64,000 nt of DNA from Nephrocerus scutellatus (GCA_947095585.1 OX352761.1:29851777-29915776); one strand, 5' to 3'; counted from the stretch's first letter, positions 12,010 to 23,219 are shown. The notes: generated by a model from the letters alone, not told the origin. Numbers and translations are program-made.

Positions 12010-12391
12010 TATCTTAACTGCCCTATTCTAGCCGCGCTGAACGCCGTACTGGTGTACTGGCTGCCACCAATTTGTTGCGTCGTAGTTCCGTACATTCCGC
12101 TTTTAAGGCGGAGAGGAGAACTTTTAATTTTTTAAATATTTTTCTTTATTTAATTTTTTATCTCTATGGCAAGCTCGCTGTCCTTAGCTTGGCTGCGACT
12201 TGTCAAGCCTCTCGGTTTATAGTTTAAGTTCTTTAGCTTCTTCCTACTCAGCAGCTTCTTTTATACCCAAACTTCTGGGTTAAAACTAAGTACGATTGGT
12301 ATGAATGACCAATCGGATCGATTCGTACAATTATCGACCAATAGAATTAATCCTCAAAATCATATCTCAAATCATATTGCACTTATGTACA
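12010..12391 (-). mobile_element. Possible LTR plus primer-binding site and leader
   Basis: Read on the minus strand, a block begins TGTACATAAG (12391), has a TATA box GGGTATAAAAGAAG (12256-12269) and an AATAAA signal (12145-12150), and ends CGACGCAACA (12073). Immediately beyond is AATTGGTGGCAGCC, which looks like a primer-binding site (TGG start, complementary to a tRNA ending CCA). A leader of about 130 bp follows, truncated by the repeat ending at 11918. TG...CA ends, promoter, poly(A) signal and PBS in this order are the layout of a 319-bp LTR. No second LTR or gag/pol was found, so this is an inference. Confidence 0.45.
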
Positions 12392-12399
12392 GAGTGTTG

Positions 12400-14940
12400 T
12401 GCCGTCATAAAGTAAACACAACAGGCGCTGCGCTACATACTGGAAATACCTGAAATACACTGCCTATTGTTTACTAGGTTGATGATCTATTAGGTGGAAA
12501 ATGATAAGGGTTGTGTAACCCCGGTTTGGTTTTTCACAAGATAATAACACACTATACAGATAGAGGCTAAAAATGCCCTGTAGTGGTTTTTGGTTTTGGT
12601 GCCAATGAACATACAAGCGAGCAATTAAGATAACAGTGCCCGTTTGTATCGTAAACTTAGTTTTTCGTGTATAAAGTTTTATGTATACATTGACCCCTAG
12701 CCCCTGGCGTTACTCGTGGTACACGCATCAAACGGGCCGCACGCGTACGTACGCTCTCTATGCCGCTTTAAAGGTGGATAAAATGGACCTCAAAGAAGTC
12801 GAAAATATAGACAAACAGAGGTCAAGTCAAGTTAAATAAAAGCTTTTAAAAAATAAATTACTAATTGCATAGATTTACATTAAGTCCATTGTCAGTGTAT
12901 TCCTACAAATCCAGGACTGGTTTTCATTTTCCAATCGGGTATAATGGAGGAAATGACAATGATTCACATTCATCACATTCCAAAATGAAAACAGTGCTAT
13001 AATATTAGTATGAAAATATAGAAAAACAAAGGTGTCTGAGGTGGCATATCCACGAGTCCAAATCCCATTAGAAAATAGAAAAGCCTTTGACTCAAAGATC
13101 GGCATCAGAGGGTGAGCTGCCAGAAGCAACTCCCGCATGAGTTGAGTTTCTTATGTGGTTAGGATTGCGCAAACATGCAGACTCACTACATCTGCTTTCA
13201 GTATCGGTGACCCCATGGTACCTACATATATAGCGTTGTGTAGCGTGGAAGTCTACTTCGATGAGGACCTCTGCGTCGTCGATGAATCCTGTTTCCTTAA
13301 AAATGAAAGCGTAAATGGCGTTAACGACTTATCCTTTAACGGTTTGAAAATAATTTAAAAATGTGCAATGTGCGCTGTATAAAATTATTTTTGTTTAAAC
13401 GAAGAATTTCTTTTCAGAAATAAGCAGGGAGAACTGTGGATATTCCTTCTCGTAGGTTGCATGCTTTTAGCCTTCTGACTCGCTTAAATTGACTCGAAAA
13501 ATGTAGAACAAGGAATCGTTGAAGATGGCGAAGCAAAAAGTCTAAAAGGAGATAGTACTAATTCCATCAGAGCAGAAGCATCTGTTTCTGCACTGTTATG
13601 ACACGAAAAACGGGGTGTTTTTTAAGTGCACGGATCTATTATTAAATATAACAAGCTTGCATCACACCAGATGGGCACAGTGCTAGTGCCCAAGCGATAA
13701 CTGTGCCAAAGATTCCTCGATGTTTTTAATTTTCACGGCACTCAGATGCAGGATGTTCCGTCAGAACAGTACACTAATAGCTGGTAAACCTTACTGAAAC
13801 ATCGCTTTATGCTTCCGTATAATACCTATCCACGTAGAATATGTACTTCATTGTAAGTACCACACAGTGTGTTCAGGTGCTTGTGCCCGCACTGAGCACA
13901 GAGTAATAAAGTGGTCGGATGCCTCTGTCCACTCTTGAAAAATAGCGTTGCACAATTTAGTAGCAATTTAATCCTTTGTTATTATTTACAATGCGCATAA
14001 GCTTTTGACCAGTGTTATCGTTAAAGTTGCAGTTTTTACGGGGGCTGTTTTAAAAAAAAATTACGGATGATATATAAAGAAATCAGGCATATTCCAAAAT
14101 TATGTTTATTCGCCAGTTCCATGTAAATAGAGCGTAAATAGAATAAAATATGTCAAAAGTTGAACGCGTAATGCAATTGACCTCTGCAGAAAAGCTATTT
14201 TATCATAAGTCAAGTACACAGGTAAATTCACAAGGCATATTCGCGATACTCGGTCATCTTTCCAAAATCTGAAGTATCGACAATATATCCTACGAATGGC
14301 AATTCAAAAAATGCATATGTTTCGGTGGTTTGTTTTTTTAAGCAAAGCCGCCAGTTCAATATTTCCAAAAGAACGATGTACCGCCAGGCTTTATTTTAAT
14401 CCAATCGATTTTTATGTTATACCGAATGCGTAACCAGCTTTAATTATTAAAAAAATTTACGGAAATCTGTCGTCAATAATCAAACTGTCCCTTAGAAATA
14501 AACTATTTTACAGCTAATATATACAATACCGCAAATTACATTTCCCCCAAACAACAAGAACGCTAGATTTTATTGCACCAATATATAAAAAAGTCAAACT
14601 GTAGGTTAGCATTGTTAGTTCCCATCTAACGACCAGGAAAAGTAGTTTCGGTATGAACAAAGAACATATTAACTTAGCCATGGTCGTTTCTTCAGCAGTC
14701 CAGCAATAAAAGTAGCACCTCATACCTATAGTTTGCTTAATAGTTTTATAATAATTCTATGAACATTTTCATGTTGACCTTTGTTTTGATTAGAAGAGAA
14801 TAACAATTGTAGTAGAATTAATTTGAATATAAATCAAAGAACTCAATTAATAATTTCAATTATAGTGGGGACCTGTGCAATTGCAATTGTAAACGACTCG
14901 ATGCGTTCCTGTGCAGATCTAAAACTGAGACTTCCCCTGT
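12400..14940. other. Unassigned stretch
   Basis: Mixed-composition sequence with short ORFs only. I see no domain, RNA gene or repeat shared with the rest of the window. Confidence 0.45.
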
Positions 14941-14948
14941 TTTTTTTT

Positions 14949-14997
14949 ATCCTATCCTATCCTATCCTATTCTATCCTATTCTATCCTATTCTATCT
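14949..14997. repeat. TATCC/TATTC pentanucleotide microsatellite
   Basis: Ten consecutive 5-bp units alternate between TATCC and TATTC. This is a simple tandem repeat next to a T10 run. Confidence 0.95.
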
Positions 14998-14999
14998 AA

Positions 15000-15607
15000 A
15001 TGATTCAAAATTTTCAGCCGTAGAACTCATTCAGTTAAACGGTAGAAAAATTCGAGTCTAAATAAGCAGTTCATAATGTTCCCGTGCCAAAAAGACAAAG
15101 AAACGCTAGGTGTACCGAGAATATTGTATCTGCATCCGCAAGAGTAAGTGAGGTTCAAAATGATAATGCGCAATTTTTACATACTTTTGTTCTTTTTGAC
15201 ATAACGTCATAAATGTTATAAAAATGCATACGTATATGGTACCATGGTATTTTTGGAGTGAGTAATTCTTAAGAAAGACTTGCGAAAAGTTCACGCAATT
15301 ACTTGCTTTGTCAAAAGATTTGATAGCCTTAAGTGTTGTTGTATTTTAGTTACTTGTATATAGAACTCAATCAGTTTTTACAAATCCATATACATAATGA
15401 AATCCCTTTTGCCTATTGAAGTAAACATTCTTAACCCTTCTTTGTTTTTATTTATTTAAATATTTTGCCTGTTGCAGTGCTATCATCTTTTGACATAATA
15501 TCCAAATTCTAGAAAGCAACTTTCTCTCATTATTCAAATATGTGGTACAATCAGATATTTAAGTGATGCTATATAATTCTAAATAAACTAATAAAACTAA
15601 ATAAAGG
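15000..15607. other. Unassigned AT-rich stretch
   Basis: Short ORFs without motifs; nothing recognisable. Confidence 0.45.
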
Positions 15608-15611
15608 AATG

Positions 15612-16510
15612 GAGGTGTGGCCACAACACGACTTTATTTTACAGACGGGGGTGGAATCTTCAGAAGATGTATATTAATTTTTATTAGTTTTTAAATTCTC
15701 TATATTAACTTCACTTGCCCGTGGCTGGCTGGCTGGCCGAATCTTGTGATCAAGTTTTAACCCACTTCCTGCAGCCCGATTTTATTGAAATTTTGCACAC
15801 ATGTATATCTCCCAAGTCGGGGGGCTCCCATACAAATATTTTACAAAATTTACCCGATTTTCTTTAAATTTTGTACACATGTGTGTCTTCGATGGAAAAC
15901 ACTTTTTGTAAAAATTTGGAGCGATCGCCCACTTGGGGACCCCAATATACAATTTTTAAATATCGCTATATCGCATCAGATCACGGCAAAGTCTGAGCTC
16001 TGTGCTTTGTGAGCAGCGCTGTTCGCTGCCGCTGCGTCATTTGGTGAATGATTTTGCCACAAAACGAGCACGCAGTGTGTGTGTGTGTGTGTGTGTGTAT
16101 CCCCGATTAGAGAATTTACAAGAAAAATTTTAATTTTTATGGGTTGTTTTTTTTTTATTTATTTTTTAAATTTTTTTCTTTTTGAAATTTCTTTTGAACT
16201 TAACAGATTTCTCATAAGTGTTATACTCATTGAGATATTTGCAAAAACTCGAAAAACTGTCCAAGTAAACTGCCGCTTACGGTTGGCCGATTTCGGCCGA
16301 AATCAATTAGGACCTTCAAATTTATATAAAAAGCTTAAATATGAATTTTCATCCCCATCAATTCATCCATCTGGGCTGTAGAGTGGACACAGACGGACAG
16401 ACATACAGACTTACAGAGAGATAGAGGTTTTTTTCGCCTTTTCTGACTCATGAGATATGGAAATAAGTAAATCTGCAAAAATCCTGAGTTCGAAAATTTT
16501 AATGGTTACT
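15612..16510 (+). mobile_element. Short dispersed repeat R, split by an array-type insertion
   Basis: The left part (GGTGTGGCCACAACACGACT ... ACAGACGG, 15612-15685) and the right part (from about 16170) are contiguous in the other copy at 59213-59560, where no array-type sequence lies between them. The right part carries GCTTAAATATGAATTTTCAT, GGGCTGTAGAG and the proto-microsatellite ACAGACGGACAGACATACAG at 16389-16408. The (GTCY)n tract resembles the mini-me type of dipteran repeat; that name is a suggestion, not a match I could test. Confidence 0.65.
15689..16157 (+). mobile_element. Array-type short repeat, full-length mixed-end copy
   Basis: It runs from the end block TTTAAATTCTCTATATTAAC (15689 onward) through CCCGTGGCTGGCTGGCTGG and two array units with ACACATGT. 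A region CGCATCAGATCACGGCAAAG and a (GT)12 tract at 16074-16098 follow. It ends in the tail block AGAGAATTTACAAG ... TTTATGGGTTGTTTT. It is roughly 95 percent identical by eye to 29409-29917, differing mainly in GT-tract length and a short deletion. Confidence 0.8.
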
Positions 16511-16524
16511 ATACTTTTTTTTAT

Positions 16525-17120
16525 GTATTGTTATTTTTAAGATTACAATGTATTTCCGGTATACGATTACGTGAATACTCGGGGCGAATGCGCAATATGT
16601 TATTTGGCTTCATTGAATTAACGAAAAAAGCAGAGGATACGTGCATGCACATGAATCTCGATTGTATAGATACGGAAACACAGAATCCGGCAAATCATTA
16701 AACACCCGTGTGGTGCGGCAAAAGTAGGCTAGATTTATAATTTAAATGGATTTGTAAATAATAAAATGTTTTATAAATATACTTTGAAATAAGTACTAAG
16801 TAACTGAATTCTTCACTTGTAACTCATCAGGTTCATGGCATAAATCTTCTAAACGATAAATTCGTGTAATCATTTTTACCACGGCAACATTGAAGCATAC
16901 TTCATCAAATTATTAAAGATTTTTTTCTACTCGGAAAAATATAGGAATCTAATGCGAAATTAGGAAAGTACATATTATTAATACATGCTTGAGAAGAAAT
17001 TTAAGCATTTAGCAATTTTATTCCGATAATATTTTATATTCAATGTCATTTTTAATCGTAATTTCAGAGTAGGTATGCATTAGATATAAGATTTTAATTA
17101 CTTATAATTATAGAGGTAAG
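16525..17120. other. Unassigned AT-rich stretch
   Basis: No ORF or motif worth reporting. Confidence 0.45.
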
Positions 17121-17124
17121 TTTT

Positions 17125-17545
17125 ATGTTTTTATATGAGAACTTATTGCCAATGGAGAACTCCCTAAATGGTTTGCACCACGGCAATAAGGTAGGCTATA
17201 ACATTTAAAAATAGAAGGAATGTAACTTCATTATATTACATTACTCACATTTGTAGCCAGTTTCTATTTATTTTCTAAGAATTCTCTCTGATTCATTGAA
17301 AAAGCAAAACGGAAAGAGAAACTAAAAGCGACACAAGTCCAAATGCTCTTCATGGTCAAAGCAATGCATCATGGTCAGGAAAAACTACAAACAAAACCCT
17401 GAGCAAGAAAATATTACAAATAATTACGTAATTGAGCCAAAAATTTCTTGGAACCTCTATAGAAGAAATCGATTCTTCTGCAACTTGACGTCTTTCGTGA
17501 AGACCAACAACTCGAACATAAATACCCGTCTGTCTGTGTGTTCAC
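17125..17545 (+). repeat. Uncharacterised dispersed repeat H, copy 1
   Basis: About 420 bp shared with 55441-55810. Shared phrases include CTGATTCATTGAAAAAGCAA, AAGAAAATATTACAAATAAT, TTTCTTGGAACCTCT and CAACTTGACGTCTT. Near its left end, CTTATTGCC at about 17143 pairs with GGCAATAAG at about 17182, giving a hairpin that also exists in the other copy. No coding capacity is seen. Confidence 0.75.
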
Positions 17546-17589
17546 CGTTATTAACACCGTTGATCTAATCGGGTTCGAATTTTCGTATT

Positions 17590-18360
17590 GATTTTATACC
17601 ATAATAAATATGCCAACGGGCCGTTATACAAATAAATGAAGCCCTTGTATTGATGAATTTAGGGTAAATTACCATCTAATTAGAAAGAAAAAAACACCGT
17701 ACAATACCACACTCCGTCGACGTACTTCTATTTACCAAGACTATTCATCAATTCAATTTATGTACGATTTTGAAAGAGTTTAATAATGGTGAGTACACAT
17801 CATAATGTCGGACATATGAGTCAAGTCACGATACAATATTTTTATCAACAAAAAAATTAGATAAAATTATGTAAAATATTTATCATAAAAACCTATTAAA
17901 TTGAAATATTATTATATCTGAGCTCACAGTGTCAATTGTCATATACGACGTGTAAAAAACGGTTTTATCATCGACCATTGTGTCAATGAGTTTCGTTCGT
18001 TTCGTTTGAGAAGTTTTCTATGCAGAATGTAAAATGTAAAATTTGGCTATTATTTCTTATTAATTTTGTTTGTCAGCATTCCGAATGACTGTTTGATTTA
18101 TTTTTATTTTCATGGGAAAAAATAAAATAAAAATACTATTACACGAAATTAGTTGCTTTGTTGAAAAATTGAGCAACTCATATTTTTTACAAGAAAAATC
18201 GGCATATAATTATTTATCGTCATTAAGGTCTGGGTGTAAACGCGTTAAAAAATATTTGAAAAAATTCACATGTTATGTATTAATGGGTTAAATGTGAACA
18301 AAGTCTACTTGAAAATAGGATTAAACGCTACTAAAAAACGAAATATATTACAAAAATCCC
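17590..18360. other. Unassigned AT-rich stretch
   Basis: Nothing recognisable; very AT-rich. Confidence 0.45.
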
Positions 18361-18620
18361 TTTTATTACATACTATCTGAAATACTCAGCGTATCCCGGA
18401 TACCCCCACCACACTACCCCCACCCAACTGACCAGCAAAACGCTCCAAGACCCACTTAAGATACTCTCCCAAAAACATATCTATCAAATACATGGTCTTC
18501 GAGTTAATCTCATACAAACAATACCTAGCCACCCACCACGTCAACCCCCTGAACACCATCGCCATACTAACCCCCTACAAACATCCACCACAACCTATAC
18601 CTATAGACATACAGACAAAG
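18361..18620 (-). mobile_element. C-rich Helitron-like repeat, copy 1
   Basis: It is shared with 20395-20700: AATACTCAGCGT, the C-rich CCCACACCACC-like tract, GTCTTCGAGT(T/C)(A/G)ATCTCATAC, AACAATACCTAGCCACC, ACTAACCCCCTACAAACATC and ACAGACAAAG. Read on the minus strand the left end is AACGCTGAGTATT(G/T)CAG(A/C)TA, similar to the Helitron end at 33505-33526. The terminal CTAG is degenerate here (ATAG), so the class is tentative. Confidence 0.5.
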
Positions 18621-18624
18621 TTTC

Positions 18625-19250
18625 CTTTTTAAATTCTCTATATTAACTTCACTTGCCCGTGGGTCGTCGGTCGGTCGTCGGTCGTCGGTCGGTCGTCTGT
18701 CGTGGATTCTTGCGATCAATTTTTAACCCACTTCCCATGGCCCGATTTTATTGAAATTTTGCACACTTGCGTATTTCCGGAGACAACACTTTCGGCTGCG
18801 CTGCATGGTTTTGGTGGTGGTGGAGAGAGAGAGAGAGAAATCTTAGCGCACGCACAAATGAACCCAGCAAATGAAACGAGACATACATGTTTTATGCTTA
18901 CTTAAACTTACATTTAAATTATATACTGAATTGTATTTTTATTGATGTTGTTTTTTTTGTTGTCGATATCAACTTACAGATAGAACAACAAGTTTTCACA
19001 ATATTCTGTCATTTGGCGTTTTCATAAATTAGTTCGTGTTTCTTATTTGCTCAGAGTATGAGCGTGCTCTAAGTGCTCAGAATAAAATGATCTGAGTTTT
19101 TCAATTTTAACATCTGATGTCAAATGTTTGTTTCGATGATTTTCTCCTACAATAAAAAAAAAATGCCCCAGGATCGAGGGGCTCCCATATCAATTTCTGC
19201 GATTAGAGAATTTAGATGAAAAATTTTAATTTTTATGGGTTGTTTTTTAT
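18625..19250 (+). mobile_element. Array-type short repeat with internal foreign segment
   Basis: The end block at 18625-18660 is followed by a GTCG/GTCGG proto-microsatellite (18661-18707) and one array unit to about 18800. The tail block TTTTAATTTTTATGGGTTGT lies at 19224-19243. In between is about 360 bp not found in other copies, starting with a (GA)7 tract near 18823. It directly abuts the C-rich repeat on its left. Confidence 0.7.
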
Positions 19251-19254
19251 ATAT

Positions 19255-20390
19255 TAAGATTCAAGATTCATAATTGTTTATAAATGATTAATTATGTCCT
19301 CGCAATTATTGTTTCAAATAGGTACTTCTGATACTCGGCTTGGCGAAAATTGTTTCCTTAAGCCGTAATCTAGAAAACGAGGAAAATTCAGTTGATTTTT
19401 TCGATAAGAAAATGTAGTTCATCATTTGACCTCAATAAAAATGTTGAATACAAAGAGCGGAAATTCATCGGCATTCATTCGGTATTATCCTTGGAATATT
19501 TGGTGCGTTCGTGTTAAAGTTTGAGTGTTGTTTCTCACACAAATGAAAGTTCCAACGTTTTTTTTTACTATTTGCTGTATGTATGTGGTGTAGAATCTCG
19601 TATCGATTTTCTTAATGCTACTGATGTCAATCAGATTTACTATTAATACCGTCCACACGTTGAGTTTTCGTGTGACGTTTACCTATGTATTATCAATTTG
19701 TATTAAAGTTAGGTGTATCTGCAAAAATGTCTCACTTAATCACTTAAATGAAAATGTTTATTTATTAATTATATTTTGGGGTTGGATGTAACTTTTTTTA
19801 CGTTAAATACAATTCCCAAAAATACCAAAAAAATCCGTGTAACAATAGATGAATGCAGACTTTTCTGACGTTTTAAATTGCATTGCTGTAGTAGATTGTA
19901 ACGCTTTCAACTTAACGTTAAGCATAATCTCAAATAACAAAGATGAAAACATGGCTGGTTATTGAAAGTATTTTTCTCTTAACTAAAAGTCTACATTTTT
20001 GCTTTTTTTTACAGAAGGATGAGGATAAGGATATTGGTAAGTATTATTGGTAAGTATTAAGGGAAAACACAATAGGTGTAAGGTAAGAACTTCCTTATTT
20101 CGAATGAGATGAAAATACCTTAGTTGATTTTGCATTTAAAGAACCCTTGTATGGAATTTCAAGTTATCAAAAAAAAGAGCGCAATAAAAGGATCGCTGAA
20201 CAGGTATAAACAAAGTTTTTCCGGTAGTTTAACAATCTATTTATTATTATTAATAATTCATAACACAGAATTTCTATATGAATATAATTACTATTCAGGC
20301 GTAAACTTTGGGCACGTATGGAGTAAATATATATGTACATTAGCGACAAAAAAATGCCAACATAGTACAAAAAACTTAACTTTATTACAG
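19255..20390. other. Unassigned AT-rich stretch
   Basis: No supported gene. A duplicated TATTGGTAAGTATT string lies at 20033-20059. Confidence 0.45.
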
Positions 20391-20394
20391 TAAT

Positions 20395-20760
20395 AGCTGC
20401 AATACTCAGCGTTGCCTGGTTTTCCCCACAACACTCTCCCCTCCCCCCACACCACCAACTGACTAGCCAGACCCATCAAGACCCACATTGAGATCAGCAC
20501 TATTAATCAAATGCACGGTCTTCGAGTCGATCTCATACAAACAATACCTAGCCACCTACTACTTCAGCCCCCTCAACACCATTACCACACTAACCCCCTA
20601 CAAACATCCACTCTAACCATTCCCACCTCATCCAATAGTTTTAGATATATTGGATAAACGGTATTCGAGTTAAGCGTGAATAGACGTACAGACAAAGATT
20701 CATTTTTACATATTTTTACGTTTTCGTAACAATATTAAAATTACCACAAAATATATATTA
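20395..20760 (-). mobile_element. C-rich Helitron-like repeat, copy 2
   Basis: Second copy of the repeat at 18361. It starts TAGCTGCAATACTCAGCGTT, whose reverse complement AACGCTGAGTATTGCAGCTA is the Helitron-like terminus. It extends further right than copy 1, through GTATTCGAGTTAAGCGTGAA and ACGTACAGACAAAG. The right boundary is uncertain. No protein-coding remnant. Confidence 0.5.
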
Positions 20761-20779
20761 GGTTAGCGGTCAATTGTAT

Positions 20780-20995
20780 TATCTAATGAATCGAAGTATG
20801 TCACGCACTTTGCCGTTTTTGAGATCTAGGAGGTTATTCATTAAATGTTTGTACCTTCTGTACATTAATGCCGAACAGGATCAAAGAAGATGTTCTCTTA
20901 TGTCCTATTCCTCCTAGTCCAGACAGCTTCTGCAGACGTTGTGGCTTTCGATACACATCCTGCTAGCGTTTTTTCTCAGAAGGCAGTGTGACAGG
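20780..20995 (-). pseudogene. R1/I-type retrotransposon C-terminus (zinc knuckle)
   Basis: Minus-strand translation gives HCLLRKNASRMCIESHNVCR, then SCLD, with two stops, then DIREHLL and SCSALMYRRYKHL, ending LLDLKNGKVRDILRFIR before a stop. The C-X2-C ... H ... C spacing is the C-terminal zinc knuckle of RNase H-bearing non-LTR elements (R1/LOA/I group). It is the continuation of the RNase H fragment at 22540-22957; the Jockey-like copy between them splits the gene. Confidence 0.75.
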
Positions 20996-22530
20996 ACACT
21001 CGTACTCGTCAAGTGGCTAGAGAATTACATGATTTCAACATCCATAAGTCGGCTGGACCCGATGGTATTTGTGATATAGTTTTGAAGAGGTGTTATTCAA
21101 CGTTGGCATGGCCACTGTGCAGGCTTTTCTATTTCTCTTATTCTTCTTGAATCGTCCCAAAGAATTGGAAAAAAGCGTTTATCTAGCCTGTTTCTAAAAA
21201 CGGCGATCCGTCATCTCTTTCCTCGTACCGACCCATTGCGCTAACATCCATACTTTGTAAGGTCATGGAAACCCTGATCACGGTCTTCGTATGCAACGTT
21301 CTTGATGGCTTATCTCACTGAATAGTGGAACCAGTCTATTCACAGATTTGGTGAAAGCAAAGTTGTTGCACTCGATATTTTCGAGGCATTTGACAGGGTC
21401 TGGCATCAAGCTCTTTTATCGAAAATGAATGTCTATGGAAGTAATAAGGAGCTGCTCGATTGGACTTTCTGACCGTTCAATCCAGGTCGTATTAGACGGA
21501 TTCAAATCCAATGTTCACCGCAAAAACGCCGGTGTTCCTCGAGGCCCTGTCTCCGACACTCTTTCTGTTTTTCATTAATGATCTCCTATCCACCACCTCT
21601 AATCCAATCCATTCTTTCGCTGACGACAGCACACTTAGCTTTGCATAAGACTTCCCGATTTCTGCACGTCGCTCTTCGTCGCGACGCGACGCGTCGCAAG
21701 TGGAACTTGAACAACAACATATGTTAAGCACATTAAATTCTGACCTTGATAGCATAACAAGGTGGGGACTACATAATAGAGTTGAATTTAAAGCTTCTAA
21801 AACCCAATGTCTTCTGTCGTCCAAGCGTAATTTAAACCTACATTATTTATCCATTATTTTATCTTGCATCAAAGAAACTGAAAAACTATCAATTCTCGGT
21901 ATGTGCGTCAACAACAAGCTTCGTTGGAACGACTAAATATTTGCCATCGCCAAAAACGCTGCGAGATGTTTAGGTTTCCTAAAACGGTGCAAGATGTACT
22001 TCACTCCTTCAGATCTGGCTACTATTTACATGGCGTATATTCGCCCTGTACAACTGTATTGTCTGGGCAGGTGCCCCCAAGACCACATTGCATCTACTAG
22101 ACAGAGTTCAGAACCGCGCGTTAAAACTTATTGGTGACGTACATATTGCGAAAATAATCGAATCAGTTGAGCATCGTTTCCTGTCAGTCAATGTTTTATT
22201 TTTCCACAAGCGGTGTTTAAAAGAAATATCTAGATGCATCCCGCCCATTCTACAACCCATCCGTAATACCCGTGCTTCAACTCAAGCTCACGGGTCCACC
22301 ATTAAGCCTATCTTCGGACATACTAACCAATTTAGAGATTCCTTATTTAGCCGTACGATACTTATGTGGAATGAATTGCCTGATTATGTGTTTCCGCATT
22401 TGTATGATCTGCAGTCGTTTAAGACACGCGTGCCTAGACATCTCATCTTTTCCTCTCCATAATTTTCTAACGCCCACGCTGTGCTAAGCATTATAAGGGT
22501 GCAAATCCCTTTAGCGTAGGTACAAAAAAA
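20996..22530 (+). pseudogene. Jockey-like element, 5'-truncated decayed copy
   Basis: It begins at RTRQVARELHDFNIHKSAGP, equivalent to position 7345 of the near-intact element, and runs to the same 3' UTR ending with a short A8 tract near 22525. Recognisable blocks: SYRPIALTSILCKVMETLIT, HSFADDSTL at about 21608, LGMCVNNKLRWND at 21897-21935, RVQNRALKLIGDVHIAK and the C-terminal FSRTILMWNELPDYVFPH. Many stops and frameshifts are present. A short GC-rich GTCGCGACGCGACGCGTCGC segment at 21677-21696 is absent from the better copy. It lies inside a minus-strand RNase H-type element. Confidence 0.9.
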
Positions 22531-22539
22531 ACCGTTTTT

Positions 22540-22957
22540 AGTTCACGTCTTTGTGAATCGCAGTTGAGCGATTCAAGTCCAGCTTTGGCCAAAATTGTCT
22601 CGATTTATTACAACAGGTGTCTGTGTTTTTCTACCTTTCGTTTGTTGTGGCTTCTACCTCCTCTCGTAGCACAAGCTTTAGTGTCGCAATAGGGCTCTTC
22701 TCTTTCCGGTTACCGCTGGCGAATCATACCGCGTCTAGATAGCTCGTTTGCCCCGCAGTTCCCTTCCTCAACTAAGTGGCCCGGGACCCAAATGAACCTT
22801 AGGTTGAACTGCTTACTCATCTCGTTAAGAGGGGAATGATAGGTCAATACCACTTTTGATGTCAGTGAGACCGCTTCCAGCGATTTTATAGCCGCTTGAC
22901 TGTCCACATAAATGATAATCTTTTTTGAATATACTTCCAATCACAAGCATTCTGAGA
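22540..22957 (-). pseudogene. R1/I-type retrotransposon RNase H fragment
   Basis: Minus-strand translation reads IIIYVDSQAAIKSL, LNEMSKQFNLRFIWVPGH and ANELSRRGMI, then (new frame) IATLKLVLREEVEATTNER and FWPKLDLNRSTAIHKD. DSQAA and WVPGH are RNase H1 signatures found in R1/LOA/I-type elements. The upstream part is missing beyond the SINE at 22970-23205. The downstream part resumes at 20995 with the zinc knuckle, so the two segments flank the Jockey-like copy. Confidence 0.8.
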
Positions 22958-22969
22958 ATACATATAATA

Positions 22970-23205
22970 ATATTCGGCGCGACAGACCATTGCGGTCCAA
23001 GGCCTAACTTCTCGCGACCATTTGTGCAGCGCATGTTACTTTTTGGACACAAATGGAAGGGACCTACAATTTAAGGCCGGATCTGAACGGCGAATTGAGA
23101 AGCTTTCCGCGAGAGGTGGGACACCGTGAAAAATACTTTTTGATGTTGCTGGGATTCGAACCTGAACCTCCTGCTCAGCAGCCATGTGCACTTCCACACG
23201 CCCAC
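22970..23205 (-). mobile_element. tRNA-derived SINE with 12-bp target duplication
   Basis: On the minus strand it has a degenerate tRNA-like head, a GGTTCGAATCC-like B box, a central palindromic segment and a tail ending in an AT-rich repeat. An internal deletion removes the stretch between CTTTCCGCG and AGAGGTGGGACACC. It is flanked by perfect repeats ATACATATAATA at 22958-22969 and 23206-23217, the target-site duplication expected of LINE-mobilised insertion. Confidence 0.88.
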
Positions 23206-23219
23206 ATACATATAATATA

